Below are positions 16,661-24,635 of a stretch of 64,000 bases of DNA, in pieces. The notes under the pieces are model-generated. The model ran no database searches, was not told the DNA's origin, and worked only from the letters and a program-made list of their open reading frames with translations. Position 1 is the first letter of the stretch; each line of letters starts with the position of its first letter. A program made the position numbers and the translations under genes. The DNA comes from JAVVHH01 sp963848035 (lineage in GTDB: Bacteria > Pseudomonadota > Alphaproteobacteria > Acetobacterales > Acetobacteraceae): NCBI GenBank assembly GCA_963848035.1, contig CAWKCD010000001.1:3348001-3412000 (forward strand), in the 5' to 3' direction.

Positions 16661-17704
16661 CTGTCCTACCTCGTTCTCGACGGGCTGCGGCGGGCGTACG
16701 GGGCGTCGGTCGCGGTGCGTGACCTGTCGCTGTCGGTGCCGCGGGGGAGCTTGATCGCCCTGCTGGGGCCGTCGGGGTGCGGCAAGACGACGACGCTGCG
16801 GATGGTGGCCGGGCTCGAGGCGCCGGATGCGGGGCGGGTGCTGGTCGACGGGCGGGACGTGACCGGTCTGGCGCCGTATGCGCGGCGGATGGGGGTGGTG
16901 TTCCAATCCTATGCGCTGTTCCCGCACATGTCGGTGTTGGGGAATGTCGGGTTCGGGTTGCGGATGCGGGGCGTGAGGGCGGCGGAGCGGCGGCGGCTCG
17001 GGCTAGCGGCGCTGGAGATGGTGGGCTTGGGCGCGCATGCGGGCAAGCGGCCGGGGCAGTTGTCGGGGGGGCAGCAGCAGCGCGTGGCGGTGGCGCGGGC
17101 GTTGGCGATCGAGCCGGATGTGCTGCTGCTGGACGAGCCGTTGTCGGCGCTGGATGCGAAGTTGCGGGAGGAGCTGCGGGTGGAGATGCGGGCGCTGCAG
17201 CGTCGGGTGGGGGCGACGTCGGTGTTCGTGACGCACGACCAGGCGGAGGCGCTGGCGATGGCGGACCTGGTGGCGGTGATGCAGGCGGGGGAGGTCGCGC
17301 AGTTGGGGACGCCCGAGGAGGTGTTCGAGCGCCCGGCGACCGCGTTCGTGGCCGAGTTCGTGGGTCGGAGCGCGAAGCTGTCGGGCGTGATGGAGCAGGG
17401 CGCGGTGCGGGCCGGGCCGGCGTTGCTGCGGGCGCGGTCGGGGCCGGCGAGCGGGGCGGTGCGGGCGTATGTGCGGCCGCACCGGATCCGGATCGTGCCG
17501 GAGGGTGGGGCGGACAACGTGCTCGAGGGCAAGGTGAGCGCGCTCGATTATACGGGCGAGGTGGTGCAGGTGCTGGTGGAGACCGGGGCGGGGCGGGTGC
17601 CGGTGGACCTGTCGACGTCCGACGAAGGGTGGCGGGGGTTGCAGCCGGGATCGTCGGTCCGGGTCGGGTGGGCGGCCGTAGACATGGTGTGTTTCGCCGC
17701 ATGA
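16661..17704 (+). CDS. ABC transporter ATP-binding protein, PotA-like
   Basis: A 347-residue ATPase if translation starts at CTG 16661. It shows Walker A GPSGCGKTT (residues 36-44), the Q-loop in VVFQSYALFPHM, the signature LSGGQQQRVAVARAL, Walker B LLLDEPLSALD, the H-loop VFVTHDQAEA, and a C-terminal TOBE-type domain. No ATG, GTG or TTG opens the first strand (LVLDGLRRAYG); the nearest GTG, at 16715, would remove it. GGAGG at 16648-16652 is correctly spaced for CTG 16661. The alternative is a missing C in GTGACC(C)TGTCC, which would restore a GTGA overlap with the upstream gene like those elsewhere in this operon. Confidence 0.9.
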   Translation: MSYLVLDGLRRAYGASVAVRDLSLSVPRGSLIALLGPSGCGKTTTLRMVAGLEAPDAGRVLVDGRDVTGLAPYARRMGVVFQSYALFPHMSVLGNVGFGLRMRGVRAAERRRLGLAALEMVGLGAHAGKRPGQLSGGQQQRVAVARALAIEPDVLLLDEPLSALDAKLREELRVEMRALQRRVGATSVFVTHDQAEALAMADLVAVMQAGEVAQLGTPEEVFERPATAFVAEFVGRSAKLSGVMEQGAVRAGPALLRARSGPASGAVRAYVRPHRIRIVPEGGADNVLEGKVSALDYTGEVVQVLVETGAGRVPVDLSTSDEGWRGLQPGSSVRVGWAAVDMVCFAA

Positions 17705-18531
17705 GGCGGCGGACCGGCATCCTGCTGTGCTTGCCGGCTTTTGTGGTGTCGGCGCTCGGGTTCTTGTGGCCGCTCGGCGTGCTGATGCGGATGAGCCTGA
17801 ACCGGACGGAAGAGGGCGGCGTGCTGGTGCCCGACGTTTCGTTGGCGAGCTATTCGAAGCTGGCTGAAGATCCGTTCTTCTGGGCGGAGACTTGGGACAG
17901 TTTGCGGCTGTCGGCGGTGGCGGCGAGTTTCGCGCTGGTGCTGGCGTATCCGATGGCGCTGTTCCTGTTCCGGACGCGGAGCCGGTTCCGGGGCGCGTTG
18001 GCGGTGGCGGCGGTGGCGCCGCTGCTGGTCTCGGGGACAGCGCGGGTGATCGGCTGGCTGGCGATCCTGGGGGATGGCGGGCTGGTGAATGGCGTGTTCG
18101 CGGCGGTGGGGCTGCCGCGGCAGCCGCTGATCAACAACTGGACCGGGGTGCAGATCGGGCTGACCGAGAGCGTGATGCCGTATGTGGTGCTGGCGCTGCT
18201 GTCGGGGTTCGGGCGGCTGGATGCGCGGTTGGAGGAGGCGGCGGGGACGTTGGGGGCGCGAAGGCTGGCGACGTTCTGGCTGGTGACGCTGCCGTTGACC
18301 CTGCCGGCGGTGATCGGCGCTTGGCTGCTGGCGTTCCTGCTGGGGATCTCGGCGTTCATCACGCCGCGGCTGATGGGCGGCGGCCGGGTCTTCGTGCTGG
18401 CGACCGAGATCTACGACGCGGCGATGCAGACACTGGATTGGCCGGCGGCGGCGGCGTTGTCGGTGTACGTGCTGGCGTTGCTGGTGGTGATCCTGGGGGC
18501 GCAGTCGGTCCTGTCGCGGCGGCTGGCGTGA
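17701..18531 (+). CDS. ABC transporter permease, PotB type
   Basis: A 276-residue inner-membrane permease with about six helices. The first is 'ILLCLPAFVVSALGFLWPLGVL'; the EAA loop is 'LEEAAGTLGARRLATFWLVTLP'. It overlaps the ATPase stop by ATGA and the next permease by GTGA. It is the first of the two permease subunits of the polyamine-type importer. Confidence 0.92.
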   Translation: MRRRTGILLCLPAFVVSALGFLWPLGVLMRMSLNRTEEGGVLVPDVSLASYSKLAEDPFFWAETWDSLRLSAVAASFALVLAYPMALFLFRTRSRFRGALAVAAVAPLLVSGTARVIGWLAILGDGGLVNGVFAAVGLPRQPLINNWTGVQIGLTESVMPYVVLALLSGFGRLDARLEEAAGTLGARRLATFWLVTLPLTLPAVIGAWLLAFLLGISAFITPRLMGGGRVFVLATEIYDAAMQTLDWPAAAALSVYVLALLVVILGAQSVLSRRLA

Positions 18532-19286
18532 GGGGGCTGGCGGCGGCCGGTTACGTGTTCCTGCTGTCGCCTTTGGCGGTGGTGTTGGTGCTGAGTTTCT
18601 CGTCGGGACAATATCTGACGTTTCCGCCGCCGGGGATTTCGTTGCGGTGGTATGGCGAGCTGCTCGCGAGCGGGGCGGTGCTGGAGGCGGCGGGACGGAG
18701 CGTGGTGCTGGCGCTGCTGGTGACGGCGGTGGCGGTGCTGGCGGGGTTCCCGGCGGCGCTGGCGGTGGCGCGGGGCGGGGCGCCGGGCTGGATGGAGGGG
18801 CTGCTGGCGCTGCCGTTGCTGCTGCCGACCTTGGTGATCGGGTTGGGGTTGCTGATGGTGCTGCAGCCGTTGGGGCTGCTGGCGACGTGGCCGGGCTTGG
18901 CGTTGGGGCATCTGATGGTGGTGCTGCCGTTCGTGGTGCGGCTGCTGGCGACGTCGTTCCGGGCGATGCCGGCGGATCTGGAAGCGGCGGCGGCGACGCT
19001 GGGGGCGCGGCCGGTGGCGGCGTTCTTCTGGGTGACGCTGCCGATGGCGGCGCCGGGTGCGGTGGCGGCGGCGACGTTGTCGTTCCTGTTGAGTTTCGAC
19101 GAGACGGTGATCAGCCTGTTCCTGGTCGGGCCGCGGTTGACGACGTTGCCGGTGACGTTGTTCCGATATGCGGAGACGCGGACGGATCCGATGCTGGCGG
19201 CGCTGGCGGTGAGTTTGATCGTTCTGACGCTGGCGATCGTGCTGGTAGTGGATCGGGTCGTAGGGGTGACGAGGGTGCTGCGATGA
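18528..19286 (+). CDS. ABC transporter permease, PotC type
   Basis: A 252-residue inner-membrane permease. It starts at GTG 18528, inside the stop of its partner (GTGA), and reads into the helix 'AAAGYVFLLSPLAVVLVLSF'. The region 'GQYLTFPPPGISLRWYGELL' and the EAA loop 'LEAAAATLGARPVAAFFWVTLP', followed by 'FLLSFDETVISLFL', are typical of PotC. It completes the importer and is followed by a four-base overlap with the dehydrogenase gene. Confidence 0.92.
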   Translation: MRGLAAAGYVFLLSPLAVVLVLSFSSGQYLTFPPPGISLRWYGELLASGAVLEAAGRSVVLALLVTAVAVLAGFPAALAVARGGAPGWMEGLLALPLLLPTLVIGLGLLMVLQPLGLLATWPGLALGHLMVVLPFVVRLLATSFRAMPADLEAAAATLGARPVAAFFWVTLPMAAPGAVAAATLSFLLSFDETVISLFLVGPRLTTLPVTLFRYAETRTDPMLAALAVSLIVLTLAIVLVVDRVVGVTRVLR

Positions 19287-20236
19287 GTGAGACGGTTGTG
19301 GTGTTGGATCCCATCCCGGAGGGCACGGTGGCGCGGTTGCGGGCGCTGCTGCCGGAGGGGATGGTGATGACGCATGGGACGCAGCGGGACGAGGCGCACC
19401 TGCAGGCGATCATTGCGGATGCCGACTATGCGATCTCCGGGCAGATCGCGGTGCCGGGGACGGTGCTGCGGGCGGCGAAGAAGCTGCGGCTGCTGCACAA
19501 ATGGGGGGTCGGCGTGGACAACCTCGACATCGAGACCGCGCGCGAGCTCGGGATCAAGGTGGCTCGGACGACCGGGAGCAATTCGGTTTCGGTGGCGGAG
19601 TTCACCATCGGGTTGATGATCGCGACGATGCGGCATCTGGCGGCGGGCGCCGGGGCGATGCAGCAGGGGAAGTGGGCGGGCGGGAATTACGGGCGGCCGA
19701 GCAGCCAGCTCTCGGGCAAGACGGTGGGGATCATCGGGTTCGGGGCGATCGGGCAGCGGCTGGCGACGCTGCTGTCGGGGTTCGGTTGCCCGATCCTGTA
19801 TACCAAGCGCCGGCCAGTGGATTTTCCGGGGGCGGAGCATGTGACGCTGCCGGAATTGTTGGCGCGGGCGGATGTGGTGAGCGTGAATTGCCCGTTGACC
19901 CCCGAGACGGCGGGGCTGATCGACCGGGCGGCGCTGTCGTCGATGAAGAAGACGGCGACGCTGGTGAATGTGGCTCGCGGCGGGGTGGTGGTGGAGGCGG
20001 ACCTGATCTGGGCGCTGAAGGAAGGGGTGATCGGGGCGGCGGCGATGGATGTGTTCGAGACGGAGCCGTTGCCGGGTGATTCGCCGTTGATCGGGGTGCC
20101 GGGGCTGGTGCTGACGCCGCACATCGCGGCGCATTCGGCCGATACGTTCGAGCCGACGGTGCGGCAGATGTTCGGGAATATCCTGCGCGTGTCCAAGGGA
20201 GAGCCGATCCCGGAGCGGGACGTCGTCGTGCCATGA
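19283..20236 (+). CDS. D-isomer-specific 2-hydroxyacid dehydrogenase (SerA-like)
   Basis: A 317-residue cytoplasmic NAD-dependent dehydrogenase interconverting a 2-hydroxy acid and a 2-oxo acid. The Rossmann motif is VGIIGFGAIGQRLA. Catalytic Arg lies in 'NVARGGVV', Glu in 'DVFETEPL' and His in 'LTPHIAAHSADT', so the active site is complete. The N-terminal substrate domain includes 'LLHKWGVGVDNLD', as in phosphoglycerate dehydrogenase-like enzymes. There is no C-terminal ACT domain, which argues against a biosynthetic SerA. It overlaps both neighbours by four bases. It probably processes an oxo acid left after deamination of the imported compound. Confidence 0.9.
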   Translation: MSETVVVLDPIPEGTVARLRALLPEGMVMTHGTQRDEAHLQAIIADADYAISGQIAVPGTVLRAAKKLRLLHKWGVGVDNLDIETARELGIKVARTTGSNSVSVAEFTIGLMIATMRHLAAGAGAMQQGKWAGGNYGRPSSQLSGKTVGIIGFGAIGQRLATLLSGFGCPILYTKRRPVDFPGAEHVTLPELLARADVVSVNCPLTPETAGLIDRAALSSMKKTATLVNVARGGVVVEADLIWALKEGVIGAAAMDVFETEPLPGDSPLIGVPGLVLTPHIAAHSADTFEPTVRQMFGNILRVSKGEPIPERDVVVP

Positions 20237-21129
20237 TGTTCGAGCCGCCGGAGACGTTCATGGGGGTTCCGGCGGGGTTGCCGGGGCCGGGGTGCCGGGC
20301 GGCGATCGTGGGCGTGCCGTTCGATTGCGGGACGCACCCGTTCCACATCGGGGCGCGGCAGGGGCCGACGGAAGTGCGGCGGCAGTCGCGGCTGGTCAGG
20401 CGGTTCCACCCGACGCTGGCGGACCGGGACGTGCTGGCCGAGTTGGGCGTGGTGGATTGCGGGAACGTGGTGCTGACGCCGGGTCGGATCGAGGCGGCGT
20501 TCCCGCTGATCGAGGCGGCGGCCGACGTGGTGCTCGCGGCGGGCGCGGTGCCGGTGGGGATCGGCGGCGATGGATCGGTGTCGCTGCCGCTGATGCGGGC
20601 GGTTGGCAAGCGTCATCCGGGGCTGGTGGCGCTGCATATCGATAGCCATACGGATGCGTATCCGTATACGGCCGACGATCGGTACAACGCGGCGACGCAG
20701 TTCACGCATGCGGCGGAGGAGGGGGCGGTGGATGCTGCTTCGTCGTGGCATGTGGGGGTGCGGGGGTTCACCTATTGCGGGGGCGTGCTGGCGCATGCGG
20801 CCGGGCTCGGGTTCCGGGTGGTGACGATCGAGGAGCTGGTGCGGCGCGGGTTCGCGCAGGCGGTGGCGGAGTTCCGGGACGTGGTGGCGGGGCGGCCGGT
20901 GTATCTTTGTTGGGACATGGACGTGTTCGATCCTTCGGTGGCGCCGGGGGTGGCGACGCCGACCTGGGGCGGGCTGTCGGCACGGGAGGGGATCGAGCTG
21001 ATGCGGACACTGGCCGGGCTGGAGATCGTGGGGATGGATTTCAACACGGTGAGCCCGCCGCACGACGTGCAGGGGATGACGGCGCATCTGTGCGCGCACA
21101 TAATGATGGAAGCGATGATCCTGCTTTGA
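20233..21129 (+). CDS. Arginase/agmatinase (ureohydrolase) family protein with altered metal site
   Basis: A 298-residue protein of the Mn-dependent ureohydrolase family, which hydrolyses guanidino compounds to urea and an amine. The second motif is D137-S-H139-T-D141, equivalent to DAHxD, and the third is W-D228-M-D230-V-F-D-P, equivalent to SxDxDxxDP; both retain their metal ligands. The first motif, normally GGDHS, reads GGDGS at 111-115, so the His ligand of one Mn is a Gly. The enzyme may use one metal, another ligand, or have changed function. It lies between a hydroxyacid dehydrogenase and a DAO oxidase, downstream of a polyamine-type importer, which suggests a guanidino or related substrate. 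Confidence 0.87.
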   Translation: MMFEPPETFMGVPAGLPGPGCRAAIVGVPFDCGTHPFHIGARQGPTEVRRQSRLVRRFHPTLADRDVLAELGVVDCGNVVLTPGRIEAAFPLIEAAADVVLAAGAVPVGIGGDGSVSLPLMRAVGKRHPGLVALHIDSHTDAYPYTADDRYNAATQFTHAAEEGAVDAASSWHVGVRGFTYCGGVLAHAAGLGFRVVTIEELVRRGFAQAVAEFRDVVAGRPVYLCWDMDVFDPSVAPGVATPTWGGLSAREGIELMRTLAGLEIVGMDFNTVSPPHDVQGMTAHLCAHIMMEAMILL

Positions 21130-22388
21130 GCAAACATGTCGCCGTGATCGGGGCCGGAGCGGTCGGCGCGGCGAGCGCGCTCGAGCTGCTGCGGGACGGG
21201 CATCGCGTCAGCATCATCGAGCCCGGGGAGCCCGGCGGTGAGCAGGCGGCGAGCTACGGCAACGGATGCTGGCTGTCGACGATGTCGGTGATCCCGCCGG
21301 CGGGACCGGGGACGTGGCGCAAGGTGCCGGGATATCTGCGGGATCCGCTGGGGCCGTTGTCGATACGGTGGCGGTATCTGCCGAAGGCGGCGCCGTGGCT
21401 GCTGCGGTATCTGGCGGCGGGGTGGACGGAGGCGCGGGTGCTGCGGGCGGCGCAGGCGTTGCGGCCGCTGCTGGCGGATGCCCCGGCGCTGCATCGCAAG
21501 CTGGCGGAGGAGGCGGGCGTCGGCGGGCTGATCGAGCAAAAGGGGCTGATGTACATCTACCCGGATCGGGCGGCGTTCGAGGCGGAGGCGCTCTCGTTCC
21601 GAGTGCGGAAGTCGGTCGGGATCGAGTGGATCGAGCTGGACGCGGACGAGATGCGGCAACAGGAGCCGGCGCTGGACCGTCGTTACACGTTCGGGGTGCT
21701 GATCGAGGATGCGGGGCATTGCCGCGACCCCGGTGCCTATGTGGCGGCGATGGTGGAGGCGGCGGAGCGGGAAGGCGCCGTGCGGATCGCCAGCCGCGCC
21801 ACCGGGCTGCGGATCGAGGGCGGACGGTTGCGAGCGGTGGAGACGGAGGGCGGGCCGGTCGCGTGCGAGGCAGCGGTGATCTGCGCGGGGGCGCGGTCGA
21901 AGGCGCTGGCGGCGTCGGCGGGGGATCGGGTGCCGTTGGAGACGGAGCGGGGATATCATGCGGTGCTGCGCGATCCGGAGGTGGGGCCGCGCTTGCCGTT
22001 GATGCCGTCGGACGGGAAGATGGCGATCACGATGACCGAGGGTGGGTTGCGCTGCGCCGGGCAGGTGGAGATCGCGGGGTTGGAGGCGGCGCCGGATTGG
22101 CGTCGGGCGGAAGTGTTGCGGGACCATCTGCAGCGGTGTTTCCCTGGGCTGCCGCGGGACCTGCCGGCGGAGCGGGTGAAGGTTTGGATGGGGCATCGGC
22201 CGAGCATGCCGGACGGGCTGCCATGCCTGGGTCCGTCGCGGGACACGCCGGACGTGATCCATGCGTTCGGGCATGGTCATGTCGGGCTGGTTGCGTCGGC
22301 GCGGACGGGGCGGGTGGTGGCGCAGATGGTCGGCGGGCGGGCGCCGGAGATCCCGGTGCATGCATTCGATGCGGCGCGGTTTCGATAA
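21126..22388 (+). CDS. FAD-dependent oxidoreductase, D-amino-acid dehydrogenase (DadA)-like
   Basis: A 420-residue flavoprotein with N-terminal FAD motif VAVIGAGAVGAASALELL (from about residue 5) and acidic 'IIEPGEPGG'. The segments 'QAASYGNGCWLS', 'ETERGYHAVL' and 'MGHRPSMPDGLPCLGPS' are characteristic of the DadA/D-amino-acid dehydrogenase branch rather than sarcosine oxidase. TTG 21126 was chosen: it sits in a TTGA overlap with the ureohydrolase stop and keeps the first beta strand. The next in-frame start (GTG 21144) would cut it. It probably oxidatively deaminates a D-amino acid or imino acid, passing electrons to the respiratory chain. Confidence 0.9.
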   Translation: MSKHVAVIGAGAVGAASALELLRDGHRVSIIEPGEPGGEQAASYGNGCWLSTMSVIPPAGPGTWRKVPGYLRDPLGPLSIRWRYLPKAAPWLLRYLAAGWTEARVLRAAQALRPLLADAPALHRKLAEEAGVGGLIEQKGLMYIYPDRAAFEAEALSFRVRKSVGIEWIELDADEMRQQEPALDRRYTFGVLIEDAGHCRDPGAYVAAMVEAAEREGAVRIASRATGLRIEGGRLRAVETEGGPVACEAAVICAGARSKALAASAGDRVPLETERGYHAVLRDPEVGPRLPLMPSDGKMAITMTEGGLRCAGQVEIAGLEAAPDWRRAEVLRDHLQRCFPGLPRDLPAERVKVWMGHRPSMPDGLPCLGPSRDTPDVIHAFGHGHVGLVASARTGRVVAQMVGGRAPEIPVHAFDAARFR

Positions 22389-22398
22389 GGAGAGCAGC

Positions 22399-23241
22399 AT
22401 GATCAGCAAGACGGGACGGCGGTCGTTGGCGGCGGCAGCGGCGTTGGCGCCGGCGGCACTATTCAGCAGCGCGGCGCGGGCGGAGGGCAACGAGAGCACG
22501 CTCGAGCGGGTGCAGCGGACCAAGGTGCTGCGGATCGCGGCGCTGCCGGGGGAGCTGCCGTATTTCAACAAGGACATCGTCGCCGGGACGTGGAGCGGCA
22601 TGGCGATCGACATGGCCAACAGCATCGCCGCGGTGTTCGACGCCAAACTGGCCTATGTGGAATCGACGTATGGCAATTCGGTGTTGGATCTCCAGTCCAA
22701 CAAGGTGGACCTGGCGTTCGCGCTGAACCCGACGCCGCAGCGGGCGCTGGCGATCGGGTTCACGCATGCGATGATCACCAACCCGTTCGGCTGTGTCGCG
22801 AAGAAGGGGTTCGATCCGAAGACGTGGGACGACCTGAACAAGCCGGAGATCCGGATCGGGTTCGACATCGGTTCACTGCACGATACGTGTGCGCACCGGT
22901 TCGCGCCGAAGGCGCAGCTGTTCGGGTTCAAGACGCGGGACGATTGCATCCTGGCGCTGCAGTCGGGCCGAATCGACGTGGATATCCTGGCGGCGACGCT
23001 GGGCGTCACGGCGATCGGCAAGAATCCGGGGCTGGGGACCTACCGGCTGCTGAGCGGGCCGTCGGTGGCGCTGCCGAGCTGCCTCGGCGTGCAGCGCGAG
23101 CCGGACATGCGGTTCCGCGAGGTGATCGATGCGTGGCTCGACTTCAACCGGGGCACGGGGCAATTGCGGGAGTGGATGCTGGCCGGGTTGGCGCAGCTGG
23201 GGGTGAAGCGCGACGACCTGCCGCCTGAACTGTCGTTCTGA
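22399..23241 (+). CDS. ABC transporter substrate-binding protein, family 3 (polar amino acid type)
   Basis: A 280-residue periplasmic binding protein with a Tat/Sec-like signal (SKTGRRSLAAAAALAPAALF, cleavage near 'ARA' at ~27). The mature sequence has 'VLRIAALPGELPYFNKD', 'GMAIDMANSIA', 'DLQSNKVDLAFALNPTPQRA' and 'FGCVAKKGFDPKTWDDLNKP', the SBP_bac_3 pattern of HisJ/GlnH-type proteins. The start has an AAGGAGAG site. It is followed by one permease gene only; no dedicated ATPase gene is present. Confidence 0.92.
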   Translation: MISKTGRRSLAAAAALAPAALFSSAARAEGNESTLERVQRTKVLRIAALPGELPYFNKDIVAGTWSGMAIDMANSIAAVFDAKLAYVESTYGNSVLDLQSNKVDLAFALNPTPQRALAIGFTHAMITNPFGCVAKKGFDPKTWDDLNKPEIRIGFDIGSLHDTCAHRFAPKAQLFGFKTRDDCILALQSGRIDVDILAATLGVTAIGKNPGLGTYRLLSGPSVALPSCLGVQREPDMRFREVIDAWLDFNRGTGQLREWMLAGLAQLGVKRDDLPPELSF

Positions 23242-23247
23242 CGGCGG

Positions 23248-23910
23248 GTGATCTACGAATGGAGCTTCGGCTTCCTGCTGCGCTACACGCCGCTGTTCGT
23301 TTCGGGCGTGTTGGTGACGCTCGCGTATACGGCGGTGACGATCCTGCTCGGCGTCATCATCGGACTCGTGATCGGGATCGCCCGGCTGTCCAAGTCTCGG
23401 CTGCTCAACGTGCCATTGGTGGCGCTGATCGAGTTCTTCCGCTGCACGCCGCTGCTGGTGCTGATCGTCTGGTTCTATTACGCGCTGCCGGTGCTGCTGC
23501 ATGTCGAGATGACGGCGATGGTGGCGGCGACGAGCGTGCTGTCGTTGTATACGGCGGCGTTCTATGCCGAGATCTTCCGTGGCGGGATCCTGTCGATCGA
23601 GGCGGGGCAGTGGGATGCGGCGCGGGCGCTGGGGCTGCATCGGTGGCATCTGATGCGGCTGGTGGTGTTGCCGCAGGCGATCAGGCGGATGCTGCCGCCG
23701 TTGATGAACCAATCGATCCTGCAACTGAAGAACACGTCGCTGGTGTCGACGATCGCGGTGCCTGACCTGTTGTATCAGGGGACGCTGATCAGTGCCGATA
23801 CGTATCGGCCTTTGGAGGTCTATACCGTGGTGGCGCTGATCTACTTCGCGCTGTTGTTTCCGGCCACGCGGCTGGTCGAGGCGTATGAGCGGCGGTTGGC
23901 GCGGACATGA
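23248..23910 (+). CDS. Amino-acid ABC transporter permease (HisM/GlnP type)
   Basis: A 220-residue inner-membrane permease with about five helices, starting at GTG 23248. 'IEFFRCTPLLVLIVWFYYAL' and the EAA region 'WDAARALGLHRWHLMRLVVLPQAIRR', followed by 'QLKNTSLVSTIAVPDLL', are textbook features of polar amino-acid permeases. It pairs with the preceding binding protein. Systems with a single permease gene form homodimers, but the ATPase must come from elsewhere. Confidence 0.93.
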   Translation: MIYEWSFGFLLRYTPLFVSGVLVTLAYTAVTILLGVIIGLVIGIARLSKSRLLNVPLVALIEFFRCTPLLVLIVWFYYALPVLLHVEMTAMVAATSVLSLYTAAFYAEIFRGGILSIEAGQWDAARALGLHRWHLMRLVVLPQAIRRMLPPLMNQSILQLKNTSLVSTIAVPDLLYQGTLISADTYRPLEVYTVVALIYFALLFPATRLVEAYERRLART

Positions 23911-24635
23911 TCCATCGGGGTGGCAAGGCGATCTATGGCGCGCCGTTGGGCATCCTGATGCTCGAGGCGCGTTTCCCCCGGATCCCCGGGGATATGGGCA
24001 ACGCGACGACGTGGCCGTTTCCGGTGCTGTATCGGGTGGTGCCTGGCGCGAGCCCGGAGCGGGTGGTGCTCGAGGGCGCGCGGGGATTGTTGCCGGCGTT
24101 CATCGAGGCGGCGGCGGGATTGGTGCGGGACGGCGCGGAGGCGATCACCACGAATTGCGGGTTCTTGTCGCTGTTCCAGCGGGAGATCGCGGCTGCGGTG
24201 GCGGTCCCGGTGGCGACGTCGTCGCTGATGCAGGCGCCTTGGGTGCAGGCGACGCTGCCGCCGGGCCGAAAGGTGGGAGTGGTCTCGATCAGCGGCGCGA
24301 CGTTGACGCCGGCGCATCTGGCGGCGGCCGGGGTAGCGCCGGACACGCCGGTGGTGGGGACCGAGAACGGGCGGGAGCTGTTCCGGGTGCTGATCAAGGC
24401 CGAAGGCGAGACGCTGGACGCCGATCTGGCCGAGGCCGATGTGGTGGAGGCCGGGCGAGCGCTGGTCTCGGCGCATCCCGAGGTCGGCGCGATCGTGCTG
24501 GAGTGCACCAACATGCCGCCCTATGCGGCGGCGTTGCGGGCGGCGGTCGGGCTGCCGGTGTACGACATCTACTCGATGGTGAGTTGGTTCCATGCCGGGC
24601 TGCGGCCACGGCGATGGGCGAGCGAGCCGATCTAG
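23907..24635 (+). CDS. Aspartate/glutamate racemase family protein
   Basis: A 242-residue cytoplasmic protein of the cofactor-independent Asp/Glu/hydantoin racemase superfamily. The two catalytic-type Cys residues are both present, in 'AITTNCGFLSLF' and 'VLECTNMPPYA'. Members include amino-acid racemases, hydantoin racemases, maleate isomerases and arylmalonate decarboxylases. It overlaps the permease gene by four bases and ends the plus-strand operon; its stop overlaps the convergent epimerase gene by four (CTAG). Its company with a D-amino-acid dehydrogenase-like gene makes stereo-inversion of an imported amino acid plausible. Confidence 0.86.
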   Translation: MIHRGGKAIYGAPLGILMLEARFPRIPGDMGNATTWPFPVLYRVVPGASPERVVLEGARGLLPAFIEAAAGLVRDGAEAITTNCGFLSLFQREIAAAVAVPVATSSLMQAPWVQATLPPGRKVGVVSISGATLTPAHLAAAGVAPDTPVVGTENGRELFRVLIKAEGETLDADLAEADVVEAGRALVSAHPEVGAIVLECTNMPPYAAALRAAVGLPVYDIYSMVSWFHAGLRPRRWASEPI

